DNA of 64,000 bases from Roseobacter sp. GAI101 (GTDB lineage Bacteria > Pseudomonadota > Alphaproteobacteria > Rhodobacterales > Rhodobacteraceae). The translations under genes and the position numbers were made by a program. The DNA lies in contig NZ_DS999213.1 in NCBI RefSeq assembly GCF_000156335.1, positions 821,549-885,548 of the forward strand, in the 5' to 3' direction. Positions 8,154-16,195 of this stretch are shown piece after piece (the stretch's first letter is position 1; every line of letters begins with the position of its first letter). Below the pieces are notes generated by a model. It searched no databases and was not told the DNA's origin. It worked only from the letters and a program-made list of their open reading frames with translations.

Positions 8154-9905
8154 ATGACACGTAAAATGACCGGAGCGAAGATGATCGTCCAAGCCTTGAT
8201 TGATCAAGGTGTCGACACTGTATTTGGCTATCCCGGCGGTGCTGTCCTACCGATTTATGACGAGGTGTTTCAGCAAAACAGCATCAAGCACGTCTTGGTC
8301 CGCCACGAACAAGGGGCGGTGCACGCGGCCGAAGGCTATGCGCGGTCCACGGGCAAGCCCGGCGTTGTTCTGGTCACCTCTGGTCCCGGTGCCACGAATG
8401 CCGTGACGGGTCTGACGGATGCGCTGCTGGATTCGATCCCGCTGGTAGTTTTGACCGGTCAGGTCCCGACATTCATGATCGGGTCCGACGCGTTCCAGGA
8501 GGCCGACACCGTTGGCATCACGCGTCCCTGCACGAAACACAACTGGTTGGTCAAGGAAACCGACAAGCTGGCAGGCGTGTTGCACGAAGCGTTCCATGTT
8601 GCCACCTCCGGGCGGCCAGGCCCTGTGCTGGTGGACATTCCCAAGGATGTGCAATTCGCGAGCGGCCAGTACGAGCCAAAGAAACCGTCGATTTCGCATT
8701 ACCAGCCGCCCTTGAAGGGCGACATGGAAGCGATCACCGAACTGGTTGCCGCAATGGAAACCGCCAAACGCCCCGTCTTCTATACCGGCGGCGGTGTCAT
8801 CAACTCGGGCCCTGCCGCGTCACAACTGCTGCGTGAGCTGGTAGAAGCGACCGGCTTTCCGATCACATCGACCCTCATGGGGCTTGGGTGCTATCCAGCG
8901 TCCGGCGACAAATGGCTGGGGATGCTGGGCATGCACGGTCTTTACGAGGCCAACATGGCAATGCATGACTGCGATCTGATGATCAACATCGGCGCGCGCT
9001 TTGATGACCGGATCACTGGTGTGGTCGATATGTTCAGTCCCAAATCGAAAAAGGCGCATATCGATATCGACCCCTCGTCGATCAACAAGATCATCCGCGT
9101 GGACATCCCGATCGTTGGGGATGTCGGTCATGTTCTGGAGGATCTGTTGCGCGTCTGGAAATCGCGCGGTCGCAAGACCAATGCGGAAGGCGTGGCCAAG
9201 TGGTGGAAGAAAATCGACGAATGGCGCAGCATTGATTGTTTGAAGTTTGAACAAAAAGGCAAGATCATCAAGCCGCAGCACGCTCTTGCGCGCCTTGAAG
9301 CGCTGACCAAGAAATACGACCGCTATATCTGCACCGAAGTAGGCCAGCATCAGATGTGGGCCGCGCAATACCTCAATTTCGAGGATCCGAACCGCTGGAT
9401 GACCTCTGGCGGGCTTGGCACGATGGGCTATGGCTTCCCCGCGTCCATCGGTGTGCAAATGGCGCATCCCGATGCTTTGGTGATCAACGTTGCCGGTGAA
9501 GCGTCCTGGCTGATGAACATGCAGGAAATGGGCACCGCGATGCAATACGGTCTGCCGGTCAAACAGTTCATCCTGAACAACGAACGGCTTGGCATGGTCC
9601 GCCAGTGGCAGGAATTGCTGCACGGCGAACGCTATTCCCAAAGCTGGTCGGAATCCTTGCCCGATTTTGTAAAACTGGCCGACGCCTTTGGGGCCAAGGG
9701 CATCTTGTGCTCTGACCCGGATGATCTGGATGACGCGATCATGGAGATGCTGACCTATGACGGTCCGGTGATCTTTGATTGTCTCGTGGAAAAGCACGAA
9801 AACTGCTTCCCGATGATCCCGTCAGGCAAGGCGCATAATGACATGATGTTGGCGGGCGTGGACACGCAAGGGGTGATTGACGCCAAAGGGTCAGTCTTGG
9901 TGTAA
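8154..9905 (+). CDS. ilvI: Acetolactate synthase large (catalytic) subunit
   Basis: Thiamine-diphosphate enzyme that joins two pyruvates to 2-acetolactate, or pyruvate and 2-oxobutyrate to acetohydroxybutyrate, the first common step of Val, Leu and Ile synthesis. The 583 residues show catalytic Glu52 (R-H-E-Q-G-A), the N-terminal Y-P-G-G-A-V-L-P-I-Y-D block, and the cofactor region near 447-475 ending N-N-E-R-L-G-M-V. The usual G-D-G-S of the metal/cofactor motif is G448-E-A-S here, a substitution I recall as normal in Rhodobacterales acetolactate synthases. ilvH follows 76 bases downstream. Expression should depend on the attenuator at 7989-8103. Also called ilvB in related genomes. Confidence 0.97.
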   Translation: MTRKMTGAKMIVQALIDQGVDTVFGYPGGAVLPIYDEVFQQNSIKHVLVRHEQGAVHAAEGYARSTGKPGVVLVTSGPGATNAVTGLTDALLDSIPLVVLTGQVPTFMIGSDAFQEADTVGITRPCTKHNWLVKETDKLAGVLHEAFHVATSGRPGPVLVDIPKDVQFASGQYEPKKPSISHYQPPLKGDMEAITELVAAMETAKRPVFYTGGGVINSGPAASQLLRELVEATGFPITSTLMGLGCYPASGDKWLGMLGMHGLYEANMAMHDCDLMINIGARFDDRITGVVDMFSPKSKKAHIDIDPSSINKIIRVDIPIVGDVGHVLEDLLRVWKSRGRKTNAEGVAKWWKKIDEWRSIDCLKFEQKGKIIKPQHALARLEALTKKYDRYICTEVGQHQMWAAQYLNFEDPNRWMTSGGLGTMGYGFPASIGVQMAHPDALVINVAGEASWLMNMQEMGTAMQYGLPVKQFILNNERLGMVRQWQELLHGERYSQSWSESLPDFVKLADAFGAKGILCSDPDDLDDAIMEMLTYDGPVIFDCLVEKHENCFPMIPSGKAHNDMMLAGVDTQGVIDAKGSVLV

Positions 9906-9907
9906 CA

Positions 9908-9952
9908 CGTTTTTTTCGAAAAAAACGGACCGGATTTTTTTGAAAATTCCGG
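9908..9952 (+). promoter_or_regulatory. Two A/T hairpins between ilvI and ilvH
   Basis: Directly after the ilvI stop is an exact 20-bp palindrome made of CG, seven T, CG, seven A and CG (9908-9927). A second hairpin (CCGGA at 9930-9934 with TCCGG at 9948-9952 and complementary T/A runs inside) follows at once. Together they fill most of the 76-base gap. They could act as a weak terminator, a cleavage site or a translational insulator; the role is unknown. Confidence 0.55.
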
Positions 9953-9981
9953 CGACGAAATCAGATGAAGAGGACAGTCAG

Positions 9982-10542
9982 ATGTCAGCGCTAAAAATCA
10001 AAAAAGGCTCGACCAGCCACTCCGCCTATAACCTACGCCCCAATTTTTCGGACGTAATCGAAAGGCACACTCTCGCGGTTCTGGTCGAAAACGAACCCGG
10101 CGTTCTGGCCCGTGTCATTGGCCTGTTCTCGGGGCGCGGCTACAACATCGACAGCCTGACAGTGGCAGAAGTCGACCACACCGGACACCTGAGCCGGATC
10201 ACCATCGTGACCTCTGGCACACCGCAGGTCATCGAGCAGATCAAGGCCCAGCTTGGACGGATTGTCCCGGTTCACGAAGTGCACGATCTGACGGTCGAAG
10301 GCCCTTGTGTCGAACGTGAACTGGCGATGTTCAAAGTCAACGGCACAGGCGACAAGCGCGTCGAAGCCCTGCGTCTGGCTGATATCTTTCGGGCGAACGT
10401 GGTCGACAGCACGCTGCAAACCTTTGTGTTCGAGATCACCGGCGCGCCTGAAAAGATTGACGCGTTTGCCGAACTCATGCGGCCCTTGGGGTTGACGGAT
10501 GTGGCCCGAACAGGTGTGGCCGCCCTTTCACGGGGCGACTAA
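9982..10542 (+). CDS. ilvH: Acetolactate synthase small (regulatory) subunit
   Basis: Regulatory subunit that activates the large subunit and gives valine feedback inhibition. The N-terminal ACT domain (about 25-100) shows H-T-L-A-V-L-V-E-N-E-P-G-V-L-A-R-V-I-G-L-F-S and R-G-Y-N-I-D-S-L-T-V, and a C-terminal ACT-like domain follows. The 186-residue length with start ATG 9982 matches the family (about 160-190), and GAAGAGGA upstream is a good ribosome site. The frame is open upstream to 9877, but that part is the T/A-rich intercistronic hairpin region and is not coding. Confidence 0.96.
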   Translation: MSALKIKKGSTSHSAYNLRPNFSDVIERHTLAVLVENEPGVLARVIGLFSGRGYNIDSLTVAEVDHTGHLSRITIVTSGTPQVIEQIKAQLGRIVPVHEVHDLTVEGPCVERELAMFKVNGTGDKRVEALRLADIFRANVVDSTLQTFVFEITGAPEKIDAFAELMRPLGLTDVARTGVAALSRGD

Positions 10543-10605
10543 CAGCACCATAGCTGTCTGTGAATGAATGAGGGCCGAGGCATGGCCTTCATCGCGTCAA
10601 TGGAC

Positions 10606-10941
10606 CTATAAACCTACCGTTTTACGTTCGACTTCTGCGTGATTTGGAAATGGCACCACCTGCGCGGTATTGGCGCTGCGGTCCAGACGTCTTTGACGGT
10701 TAAGCAGCTTGTTGGGCAAATCGGTCCGCGCCTTTTCCCGTATGATCCGTGGGTTCAGGGCCTTGCGCATCTTTCTGTCCAGATAGATATCGAACTGCAC
10801 AAGATCGCCCGCATCAAAGTCTGTCCATTGCGTGCCGTCAGTATCCGGACATGCTTGAAAAAAAGCGAGGTCACCCTGATCTTCGCACCAGAAAACAGCC
10901 TTATTCTCTGAAACATCGCTCCACAATACTACGCCGTACAT
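10606..10941 (-). CDS. Hypothetical 111-residue protein, possible cold-shock-like fold
   Basis: I do not recognise a named family. The first 70 residues resemble a degenerate cold-shock (OB-fold) domain: M-Y-G-V-V-L-W at the position of G-x-V-K-W-F, D-L-A-F-F-Q at that of D-V-F-V-H, D-A-G-D-L-V-Q-F-D-I at that of x-E-G-Q-x-V-x-F-x-V, and R-K-A-L-N-P-R-I-I near the end. The RNP-type K-G-F-G-F-I is not kept. The last 40 residues are basic. It may be a nucleic-acid-binding relative of CspA, but this is an inference from pattern only. It is divergent from the XRE regulator at 11155. Confidence 0.65.
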   Translation of the reverse strand: MYGVVLWSDVSENKAVFWCEDQGDLAFFQACPDTDGTQWTDFDAGDLVQFDIYLDRKMRKALNPRIIREKARTDLPNKLLNRQRRLDRSANTAQVVPFPNHAEVERKTVGL

Positions 10942-11048
10942 TGTAAATTCCCCACGTTCACTATGACCGTTAACGTTTACAATCGCTTCATTTCAAATAT
11001 TTGTCGATTTATTTACTCGTTCATTTTGTGTCGGCACACCGTCAAGAT

Positions 11049-11064
11049 GACGCTAGACTGCGTC
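11049..11064. promoter_or_regulatory. Candidate operator GACGC-N6-GCGTC upstream of the XRE regulator
   Basis: A perfect inverted repeat with 5-bp arms (GACGC 11049-11053, GCGTC 11060-11064) lies in the AT-rich 213-base space between divergent genes, 90 bases before the regulator start. A further GCGTCAA half-site occurs at 11081-11087. It may be an autoregulatory site; no supporting data. Confidence 0.35.
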
Positions 11065-11154
11065 GTTTTGATGCTCTTCAGCGTCAATCCCTTGCTATTT
11101 AAGCGGGAGATATTTTATGCTACACACGTAGGTATTGCGCAGAGATGGCCCAGA

Positions 11155-11940
11155 ATGAAGAAACCATCGGAAATCAGAACGGTATTCGGAAACAACCTAC
11201 GGATCCTGTCGAAGGATTTTGCTTCCATCACCGGCCTTGCCCATGACCTTGGGATCAACCGCACCCAGTTCAACAGATATCTGTCCGGAGAAAGTTTCCC
11301 GCGGCCCGATATTCTTGCAATCATCTGTGATTTTTTCAAAGTAGACGCCCGCATTCTGCTTGAGCCGCTGTCGGACGACGCCAATGGCGCGGCAGACCAA
11401 CTTGACCCGTTCCTGAGCGAATTTTTCATGAATAGCGGTGGTATCCTGAGCGAACAGACCTTTCCCAGCGGGTTCTACCGGTTTTCACGCCGCAGTTTTA
11501 TCGACCCTGATCTGTTTGTAATCGGACTGGTCTATGTTTCCCGAAACGGCGGAAATACGTATTTGAAAGGGTACGAAACAAAGAAGGCAATGTGCATTCA
11601 ACATCTGCCGACCCAACCGGAATACCGGGAATTTCGCGGTCTTATGATGCAGCAAGAAGAAGGGATCGCTTTTATGGCCTCCCGAAAAAATACGATGACG
11701 GCGTCGTTCAACTATCTCAACCGGGTCACTTCGTTTCACAATAACTTCTGGCTGGGCTACACGACACGGACTGTGCCCGAGGGGGCTGGTGCCTTGCGCA
11801 CGACCCGTCTGGTCTATGAACATATCCCTCAAACGACATCTGCCGTTTTGGACGCCGCGCGAAACACCGGTTTCTACAAGGTCGATCAGCTGGAGCCTTT
11901 CCATCGCCGCCTCTTGCGGCCCGAAGAGCCTTTTACCTGA
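11155..11940 (+). CDS. XRE-family helix-turn-helix transcriptional regulator
   Basis: The 261-residue protein has an N-terminal lambda-repressor-like HTH (about 1-65: F-G-N-N-L-R-I-L-S, then L-A-H-D-L-G-I-N-R-T-Q-F-N-R-Y-L-S-G-E-S-F-P-R-P-D) and a larger C-terminal part of unknown function (about 85-260) that probably senses a ligand or forms oligomers. I chose ATG 11155 because the HTH starts there; the frame is open upstream to 10963, but those 64 codons are AT-rich, of low complexity and unlike coding DNA. It is divergent from the small protein at 10606-10941. Target genes are unknown. Confidence 0.85.
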   Translation: MKKPSEIRTVFGNNLRILSKDFASITGLAHDLGINRTQFNRYLSGESFPRPDILAIICDFFKVDARILLEPLSDDANGAADQLDPFLSEFFMNSGGILSEQTFPSGFYRFSRRSFIDPDLFVIGLVYVSRNGGNTYLKGYETKKAMCIQHLPTQPEYREFRGLMMQQEEGIAFMASRKNTMTASFNYLNRVTSFHNNFWLGYTTRTVPEGAGALRTTRLVYEHIPQTTSAVLDAARNTGFYKVDQLEPFHRRLLRPEEPFT

Positions 11941-12041
11941 AACCGGGCTGCGCCATGTCGCGACTGTGAAAAACCGGTCGCAAAATACCCGTAGATCTTT
12001 CGCATTCCTTGCTACGCTCGACAGGCAAGCGAGGAAACGTC

Positions 12042-13190
12042 ATGAACATATCCCCCACAGATATCAGCGCGGTCCGCCGCCCCATCGCGCAGGCCAACGG
12101 GCTGCCAAATGCCCATTACACCGACCCTGCCGTCTTTGCCGAAGAACGTCAGGCAGTCTTGTTCAACAACTGGCCAGGCCTTGCCGTTGCGTCGGATGTC
12201 CCGGAGATCGGCGATGCCGTCCCGCTTGATTTCCTTGGCATGCCCTTGCTGATCGTGCGCGACAGGCAGGGGCAGGTTCGCGTGTTTCAGAATACCTGTC
12301 GGCACCGCGGCATGATCCTTGTCGATGCGCCGCGCAAGATCGATGGCGCGATCCGCTGCCCCTATCACAGCTGGTGCTACAGCACGGATGGCCGGCTTGT
12401 CTCGACCCCGCATGTCGGCGGCCCCGGCCAGAACACGCACGAGGGGATCGACCGCGCCTTGCTGGGTCTGGTCGAGATCCGCAGCCATGTGTGGATGGAT
12501 GTCATCTGGATCAACATATCAGGCACTGCCTTGCCTTTCGAACAGGCAAATGCCGACCTGCTCGCCCGCTGGGCCGAATTTGACAAACCGCTGCATCATG
12601 GCGGTGCCGACAGCCGATTCCAGCTCAGCGTGAACTGCAACTGGAAATTGGCGGTGGAAAACTATTGCGAAAGCTACCACCTGCCTTGGGTGCATCCGGG
12701 CCTGAACAGCTATTCCCGGCTTGAAGATCACTACCACATCGAAAATACAGGCAAGTTTTCAGGTCAAGGCACGCTGGTCTACCGTCAACTCAAGGGCGAG
12801 GACGACAAATCCTTTCCCGATTTCGACGGGCTGTCCGACAAATGGGACACGGCGGCGGAATATGTCACTGCCTATCCGAATGTGCTGCTGGGCGTGCACC
12901 GCGACCACAGTTTCGCGATCATCCTGGTGCCGGAAGGCCCGGAAAAGACCACCGAGAACATTCATATCTACTATGCGGCCCCGAACACCGACCCCGAACT
13001 GCGGGCGCGCAACACGGACCAATGGAAACTTGTGTTCGAGGAAGACATCTTTGTCGTCGAAGGCATGCAGCGTGGCCGCCATGCGGTGCAATTCGACGGT
13101 GGGCGGTTTTCGCCGGCGATGGATGGGCCGACGCACATGTTCCACGATTGGGTTGCTTCGCAGCTTCAAGACCACCGCGCCGTGCCATGA
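12042..13190 (+). CDS. Rieske-type aromatic ring-hydroxylating oxygenase, alpha subunit
   Basis: Non-haem iron oxygenase component. The Rieske [2Fe-2S] site is complete (C86-x-H88, C106-x2-H109), and the mononuclear Fe site lies in E-N-Y-C-E-S-Y-H213-L-P-W-V-H218. The 382 residues match single-component alpha subunits acting on quaternary amines, betaines or aromatics; the substrate cannot be told from sequence. ATG 12042 follows GAGGA. No reductase or ferredoxin gene is next to it, so electrons must come from elsewhere. Its stop overlaps the start of a 72-residue partner (ATGA). Confidence 0.9.
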   Translation: MNISPTDISAVRRPIAQANGLPNAHYTDPAVFAEERQAVLFNNWPGLAVASDVPEIGDAVPLDFLGMPLLIVRDRQGQVRVFQNTCRHRGMILVDAPRKIDGAIRCPYHSWCYSTDGRLVSTPHVGGPGQNTHEGIDRALLGLVEIRSHVWMDVIWINISGTALPFEQANADLLARWAEFDKPLHHGGADSRFQLSVNCNWKLAVENYCESYHLPWVHPGLNSYSRLEDHYHIENTGKFSGQGTLVYRQLKGEDDKSFPDFDGLSDKWDTAAEYVTAYPNVLLGVHRDHSFAIILVPEGPEKTTENIHIYYAAPNTDPELRARNTDQWKLVFEEDIFVVEGMQRGRHAVQFDGGRFSPAMDGPTHMFHDWVASQLQDHRAVP

Positions 13191-13405
13191 CGGACCTCGA
13201 CGACCAGCTGTTGGCGGCCCACGCGGCCCGGGATCACGCCAAGCTGGTTACCCTATACCGCGCGGCGGCATCGGCGGCAGATGATCCTGATGCAGCCGGC
13301 TTTTTTCTGACACACGCCTATGTCTTCGCCCTCGAACAGGGGCACCCGGACGCTCCTGCCCTGCGCGCAGAGCTGATCGCTCAAGGGCGCGAAACGCCCA
13401 TCTAG
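13187..13405 (+). CDS. Small helical protein coupled to the Rieske oxygenase
   Basis: A 72-residue protein whose ATG overlaps the oxygenase stop (ATGA, 13187-13190), so it is probably translationally coupled. It is predicted to be all-helical with a TPR-like look (A-A-R-D-H-A-K-L-V-T-L-Y-R-A-A, then F-L-T-H-A-Y-V-F-A-L-E-Q-G). I know no function; an accessory or chaperone role for the oxygenase is a guess from coupling. Its stop TAG and the stop of the facing amidase gene share the palindrome CTAG (13402-13405). Confidence 0.75.
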   Translation: MTDLDDQLLAAHAARDHAKLVTLYRAAASAADDPDAAGFFLTHAYVFALEQGHPDAPALRAELIAQGRETPI

Positions 13406-14814
13406 TCGAAAACAGGCGGGCGTTTCCGGGGCCAGGCGGTCGCTGCGTGCCACTGCTGCGCCAATCGCAGCAGCTGCGCATCGCTGCCATGCCGTCCGAT
13501 CAGTTGCAGCCCACCGGGCAGACCGTTTTCGCCGAACCCGGCCGGCACATTGACCACCGGCAAACCGATTAGCCCAGCAGGGACAACAACCTGCATCCAG
13601 CGATGATAGGTGTCCATCGACCGCCCCGCAATCTCGGTCGGATGCACATCCTCAACCGGAAAGGGCCACAGCTGCGCCGAGGGCAGGATAACCACATCGA
13701 CATCGTCGAACATCCGTGCCGCGGCCCGGTACCAGTCGGACCGAACCACACTGGCACTGTGCACCTGTAGCGCCGAAAGGGCCAATCCGCGCTCGATCTC
13801 CCACTGCGCTGCCTCTTTCAAATGGTCACGCTTCGCGGCATCCTGATATATGTCCCCCAACCCCGCAGCGACCGAAAATGACCGCAAGGTGATCCAGCTG
13901 TCCCACATTGCTTCCGCATCGAAAGGTGGCGCTAATTCAGATACCTGATGGCCAAGCTGGGCCATCTGCGCCACGGCCGCTTCGCTCAGCCCCGCGATTC
14001 CGTCGGCATAGGGAAACGCGCCGCCCCAATCCCCAAGCCAGCCAAGCTTCAGCGCGGGCCCATCCCTGCCAAGCGTTTGCAAGGTGGCTTTCGGACTGTT
14101 CCCCAAAGGTTGGCGTGGGTCTGCCCCGGTCATGGTATCAAGCAACGCCGCCAGATCGCGTGGATTGGTTGCCATCGGCCCCGACGTCGAGAGTTGATGC
14201 AGGAACATGTCGCCCTCGGGCTCTCCCGGCACAGTGCCCCAGCTCGGCCGCATCCCGTAGACGTTGTTCCACCCCGCCGGATTGCGCAAGCTGCCCATCA
14301 TGTCAGAACCGTCGGCAACGCTCACCATCCCTGACGCCAGCGCCGCCGCGGCCCCTCCAGATGATCCACCCGCCGAACGCGACAGATCATATGGATTGTG
14401 GGTCGCCCCATGCACAGGGTTGAAAGTGTGACTGCCAAGGCCGAATTCAGGCGTGTTGGTCTTACCGATGATGATCGCACCCGCCGCGCGAAGCCTCCCG
14501 ACGAAAACGCTGTCCTTTTCGGCAATTGTTCCGGCAAACAACGGCGACCCTCTCGAGGTCGGCAGCCCCTGCGCATCGGATAAATCCTTGATCGCCATGG
14601 GAATCCCATGCAGCCAGCCCTTGCGCGGGCTTGTATCCGCTGTCGCTGCTTCCGCCAACAGCACATCCTTGTCCCGCAAGGACACGATCGCATTGACCGC
14701 CCCGTTAACCGCCGCGATCCGCGCCAAAGTGGCTTGCATCAACGCCACGGCAGTCAAACTGCCATTCGCCAAAGCCTCGGATTGCGCCAGCGCGCCCATT
14801 TTCAATATGTCCAA
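13402..14814 (-). CDS. Amidase (amidase-signature family)
   Basis: Serine hydrolase of the amidase-signature family that cleaves amide C-N bonds. The Ser-cisSer-Lys triad can be placed: Lys in G-I-P-M-A-I-K-D-L (about 76), cis-Ser in S-A-G-G-S-S-G-G (about 151-152) and the nucleophile Ser in D-M-M-G-S-L-R-N-P (about 176). The length, 470 residues, is typical. The usual D-G-G-G-S-I-R-x-P is D-M-M-G-S-L-R-N-P, a variant seen in amidases outside the GatA group; no gatB or gatC is nearby, so this is a stand-alone amidase of unknown substrate. Confidence 0.9.
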   Translation of the reverse strand: MDILKMGALAQSEALANGSLTAVALMQATLARIAAVNGAVNAIVSLRDKDVLLAEAATADTSPRKGWLHGIPMAIKDLSDAQGLPTSRGSPLFAGTIAEKDSVFVGRLRAAGAIIIGKTNTPEFGLGSHTFNPVHGATHNPYDLSRSAGGSSGGAAAALASGMVSVADGSDMMGSLRNPAGWNNVYGMRPSWGTVPGEPEGDMFLHQLSTSGPMATNPRDLAALLDTMTGADPRQPLGNSPKATLQTLGRDGPALKLGWLGDWGGAFPYADGIAGLSEAAVAQMAQLGHQVSELAPPFDAEAMWDSWITLRSFSVAAGLGDIYQDAAKRDHLKEAAQWEIERGLALSALQVHSASVVRSDWYRAAARMFDDVDVVILPSAQLWPFPVEDVHPTEIAGRSMDTYHRWMQVVVPAGLIGLPVVNVPAGFGENGLPGGLQLIGRHGSDAQLLRLAQQWHAATAWPRKRPPVFD

Positions 14815-14919
14815 GATCAGACCCTCCGTTGCCGCCCATCAAGCGCAACATGTCGGACAGGTTCAAGCCAAATGTCTCGCGCAGCAGGCAATTATCCTGC
14901 TGCTGCCTTCTCTGGCTTA

Positions 14920-14966
14920 AAAATATCCCGGGGGGGGGGCCCGTCAGGGCGGGGGCAGTGCCCCCT
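14920..14966 (-). terminator. Probable terminator after prfB; copy 2 of the dispersed element
   Basis: AAAATATCCC followed by a G-run (14929-14939) and a GGGGGC-AGT-GCCCCC hairpin (14951-14965) lie just beyond the prfB stop. Read on the minus strand the hairpin is followed by a C-run and then GGGATATTTTTA. It resembles the elements at 761-802 and 59585-59620. Nothing else is seen in 14815-14968. Confidence 0.5.
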
Positions 14967-14968
14967 TC

Positions 14969-16093
14969 TTAGCCTGCCTGTGCTTCTGCTCGGCTCTTGC
15001 CGGACACGGCCAGCGCCAGCGCGGCCCCCATCAATCCGTCCAGATCACCGTCCAGAACGCCCTTGGTATCCGAGGTCTCGAAATTGGTGCGCAGGTCTTT
15101 GACCATCTGGTAGGGTTGCAAGACATAGGACCTGATCTGGTTGCCCCAGCCCGCGTCGCCCTTGTTCTCGTGCGCCTCGTTGATGGCGGCGTTACGGCGA
15201 TCCAGTTCCATCTGATACAGCCGCGATTTCAGCGCTTTCATGGCAATATCGCGGTTCTGGTGCTGTGATTTCTCGGAACTGGTCACGACGATCCCGGTGG
15301 GATGGTGGGTGATCCGCACGGCGGAATCCGTAGTGTTCACGTGCTGGCCGCCCGCCCCGGAGGATCGATAGGTATCGATGCGAATATCGCTTGGGTTCAC
15401 GTCGATTTCGATGTTGTCATCGACCACCGGATAAACCCAGACCGAGCTGAATGAAGTATGGCGTTTGGCGGCGGAATCAAACGGGCTGATCCGCACCAGA
15501 CGGTGCACGCCGGATTCGGATTTCAACCAGCCATAGGCGTTCAACCCGCTGATCTTGTAGGTCGCCGATTTGATGCCGGCTTCTTCGCCTGCACTTTCGG
15601 ACTGAAGCTCGACCTTATAGCCTTTCTTCTCTGCCCACCGGACATACATCCGTGCCAGGATATTGGCCCAGTCACAGCTTTCCGTGCCGCCTGCCCCGGC
15701 GTTGATCTCGAGGAATGTATCATTGCTGTCCGCCTCTCCGTCCAGCAAAGCCTCAAGCTCTTTTTGTGCGGCGGTTTCAGCCAGTGCTTTCAACGCCGCT
15801 TCGGCCTCGGCGACGACTTCGGCGTCGTTTTCCATCTCTCCCATCTCGATCAACTCGACATGATCGGCCAGCTCTTGCTTGATACCTTCATAGGTGGCGA
15901 TAGAATCGACCAGTGCCTGACGCTCGCGCATCAACTTCTGGGCCGCGTCGGGATCGTCCCACAGATTGGGGTCTTCGACGCGGGCGTTGAATTCTTCCAG
16001 CCGATAGGGGGCGGTTTCGACATTCAGGCGCTGTGCCAGCAGCTCCAGCGATTTGCTGATCTGCTCTGCCGTGTTTTGTGCCTCTGCGCGCAT
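14969..16093 (-). CDS. prfB: Peptide chain release factor 2
   Basis: RF2 ends translation at UGA and UAA. The 374-residue protein has the G-G-Q motif ([17 protein letters not shown]) that reaches the peptidyl-transferase centre, and the stop-codon recognition tripeptide S-P-F (R-I-S-P-F-D-S). The whole gene is one frame: the programmed +1 frameshift near codon 26 known from E. coli prfB is absent, so that autoregulation does not operate here. The amidase gene lies downstream, separated by a probable terminator. Confidence 0.97.
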   Translation of the reverse strand: MRAEAQNTAEQISKSLELLAQRLNVETAPYRLEEFNARVEDPNLWDDPDAAQKLMRERQALVDSIATYEGIKQELADHVELIEMGEMENDAEVVAEAEAALKALAETAAQKELEALLDGEADSNDTFLEINAGAGGTESCDWANILARMYVRWAEKKGYKVELQSESAGEEAGIKSATYKISGLNAYGWLKSESGVHRLVRISPFDSAAKRHTSFSSVWVYPVVDDNIEIDVNPSDIRIDTYRSSGAGGQHVNTTDSAVRITHHPTGIVVTSSEKSQHQNRDIAMKALKSRLYQMELDRRNAAINEAHENKGDAGWGNQIRSYVLQPYQMVKDLRTNFETSDTKGVLDGDLDGLMGAALALAVSGKSRAEAQAG

Positions 16094-16195
16094 GGTTTTC
16101 TGCCTTCAAAATGGATCGCGGCCCCGAATTCCGGAGCCGCATGAGAGATAGACCAGCGCCGCGCCGCGGGCAAGCACCAGCCGACTGAGTTTAGG

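Noticed and set aside
8196-8207. TTGAT-TG-ATCAA inside ilvI, FNR-like
   Set aside because: The spacer is 2 instead of 4 and it lies in coding sequence.
14969-16093. Programmed frameshift in prfB
   Set aside because: The gene is a single uninterrupted frame with no in-frame UGA near codon 26.
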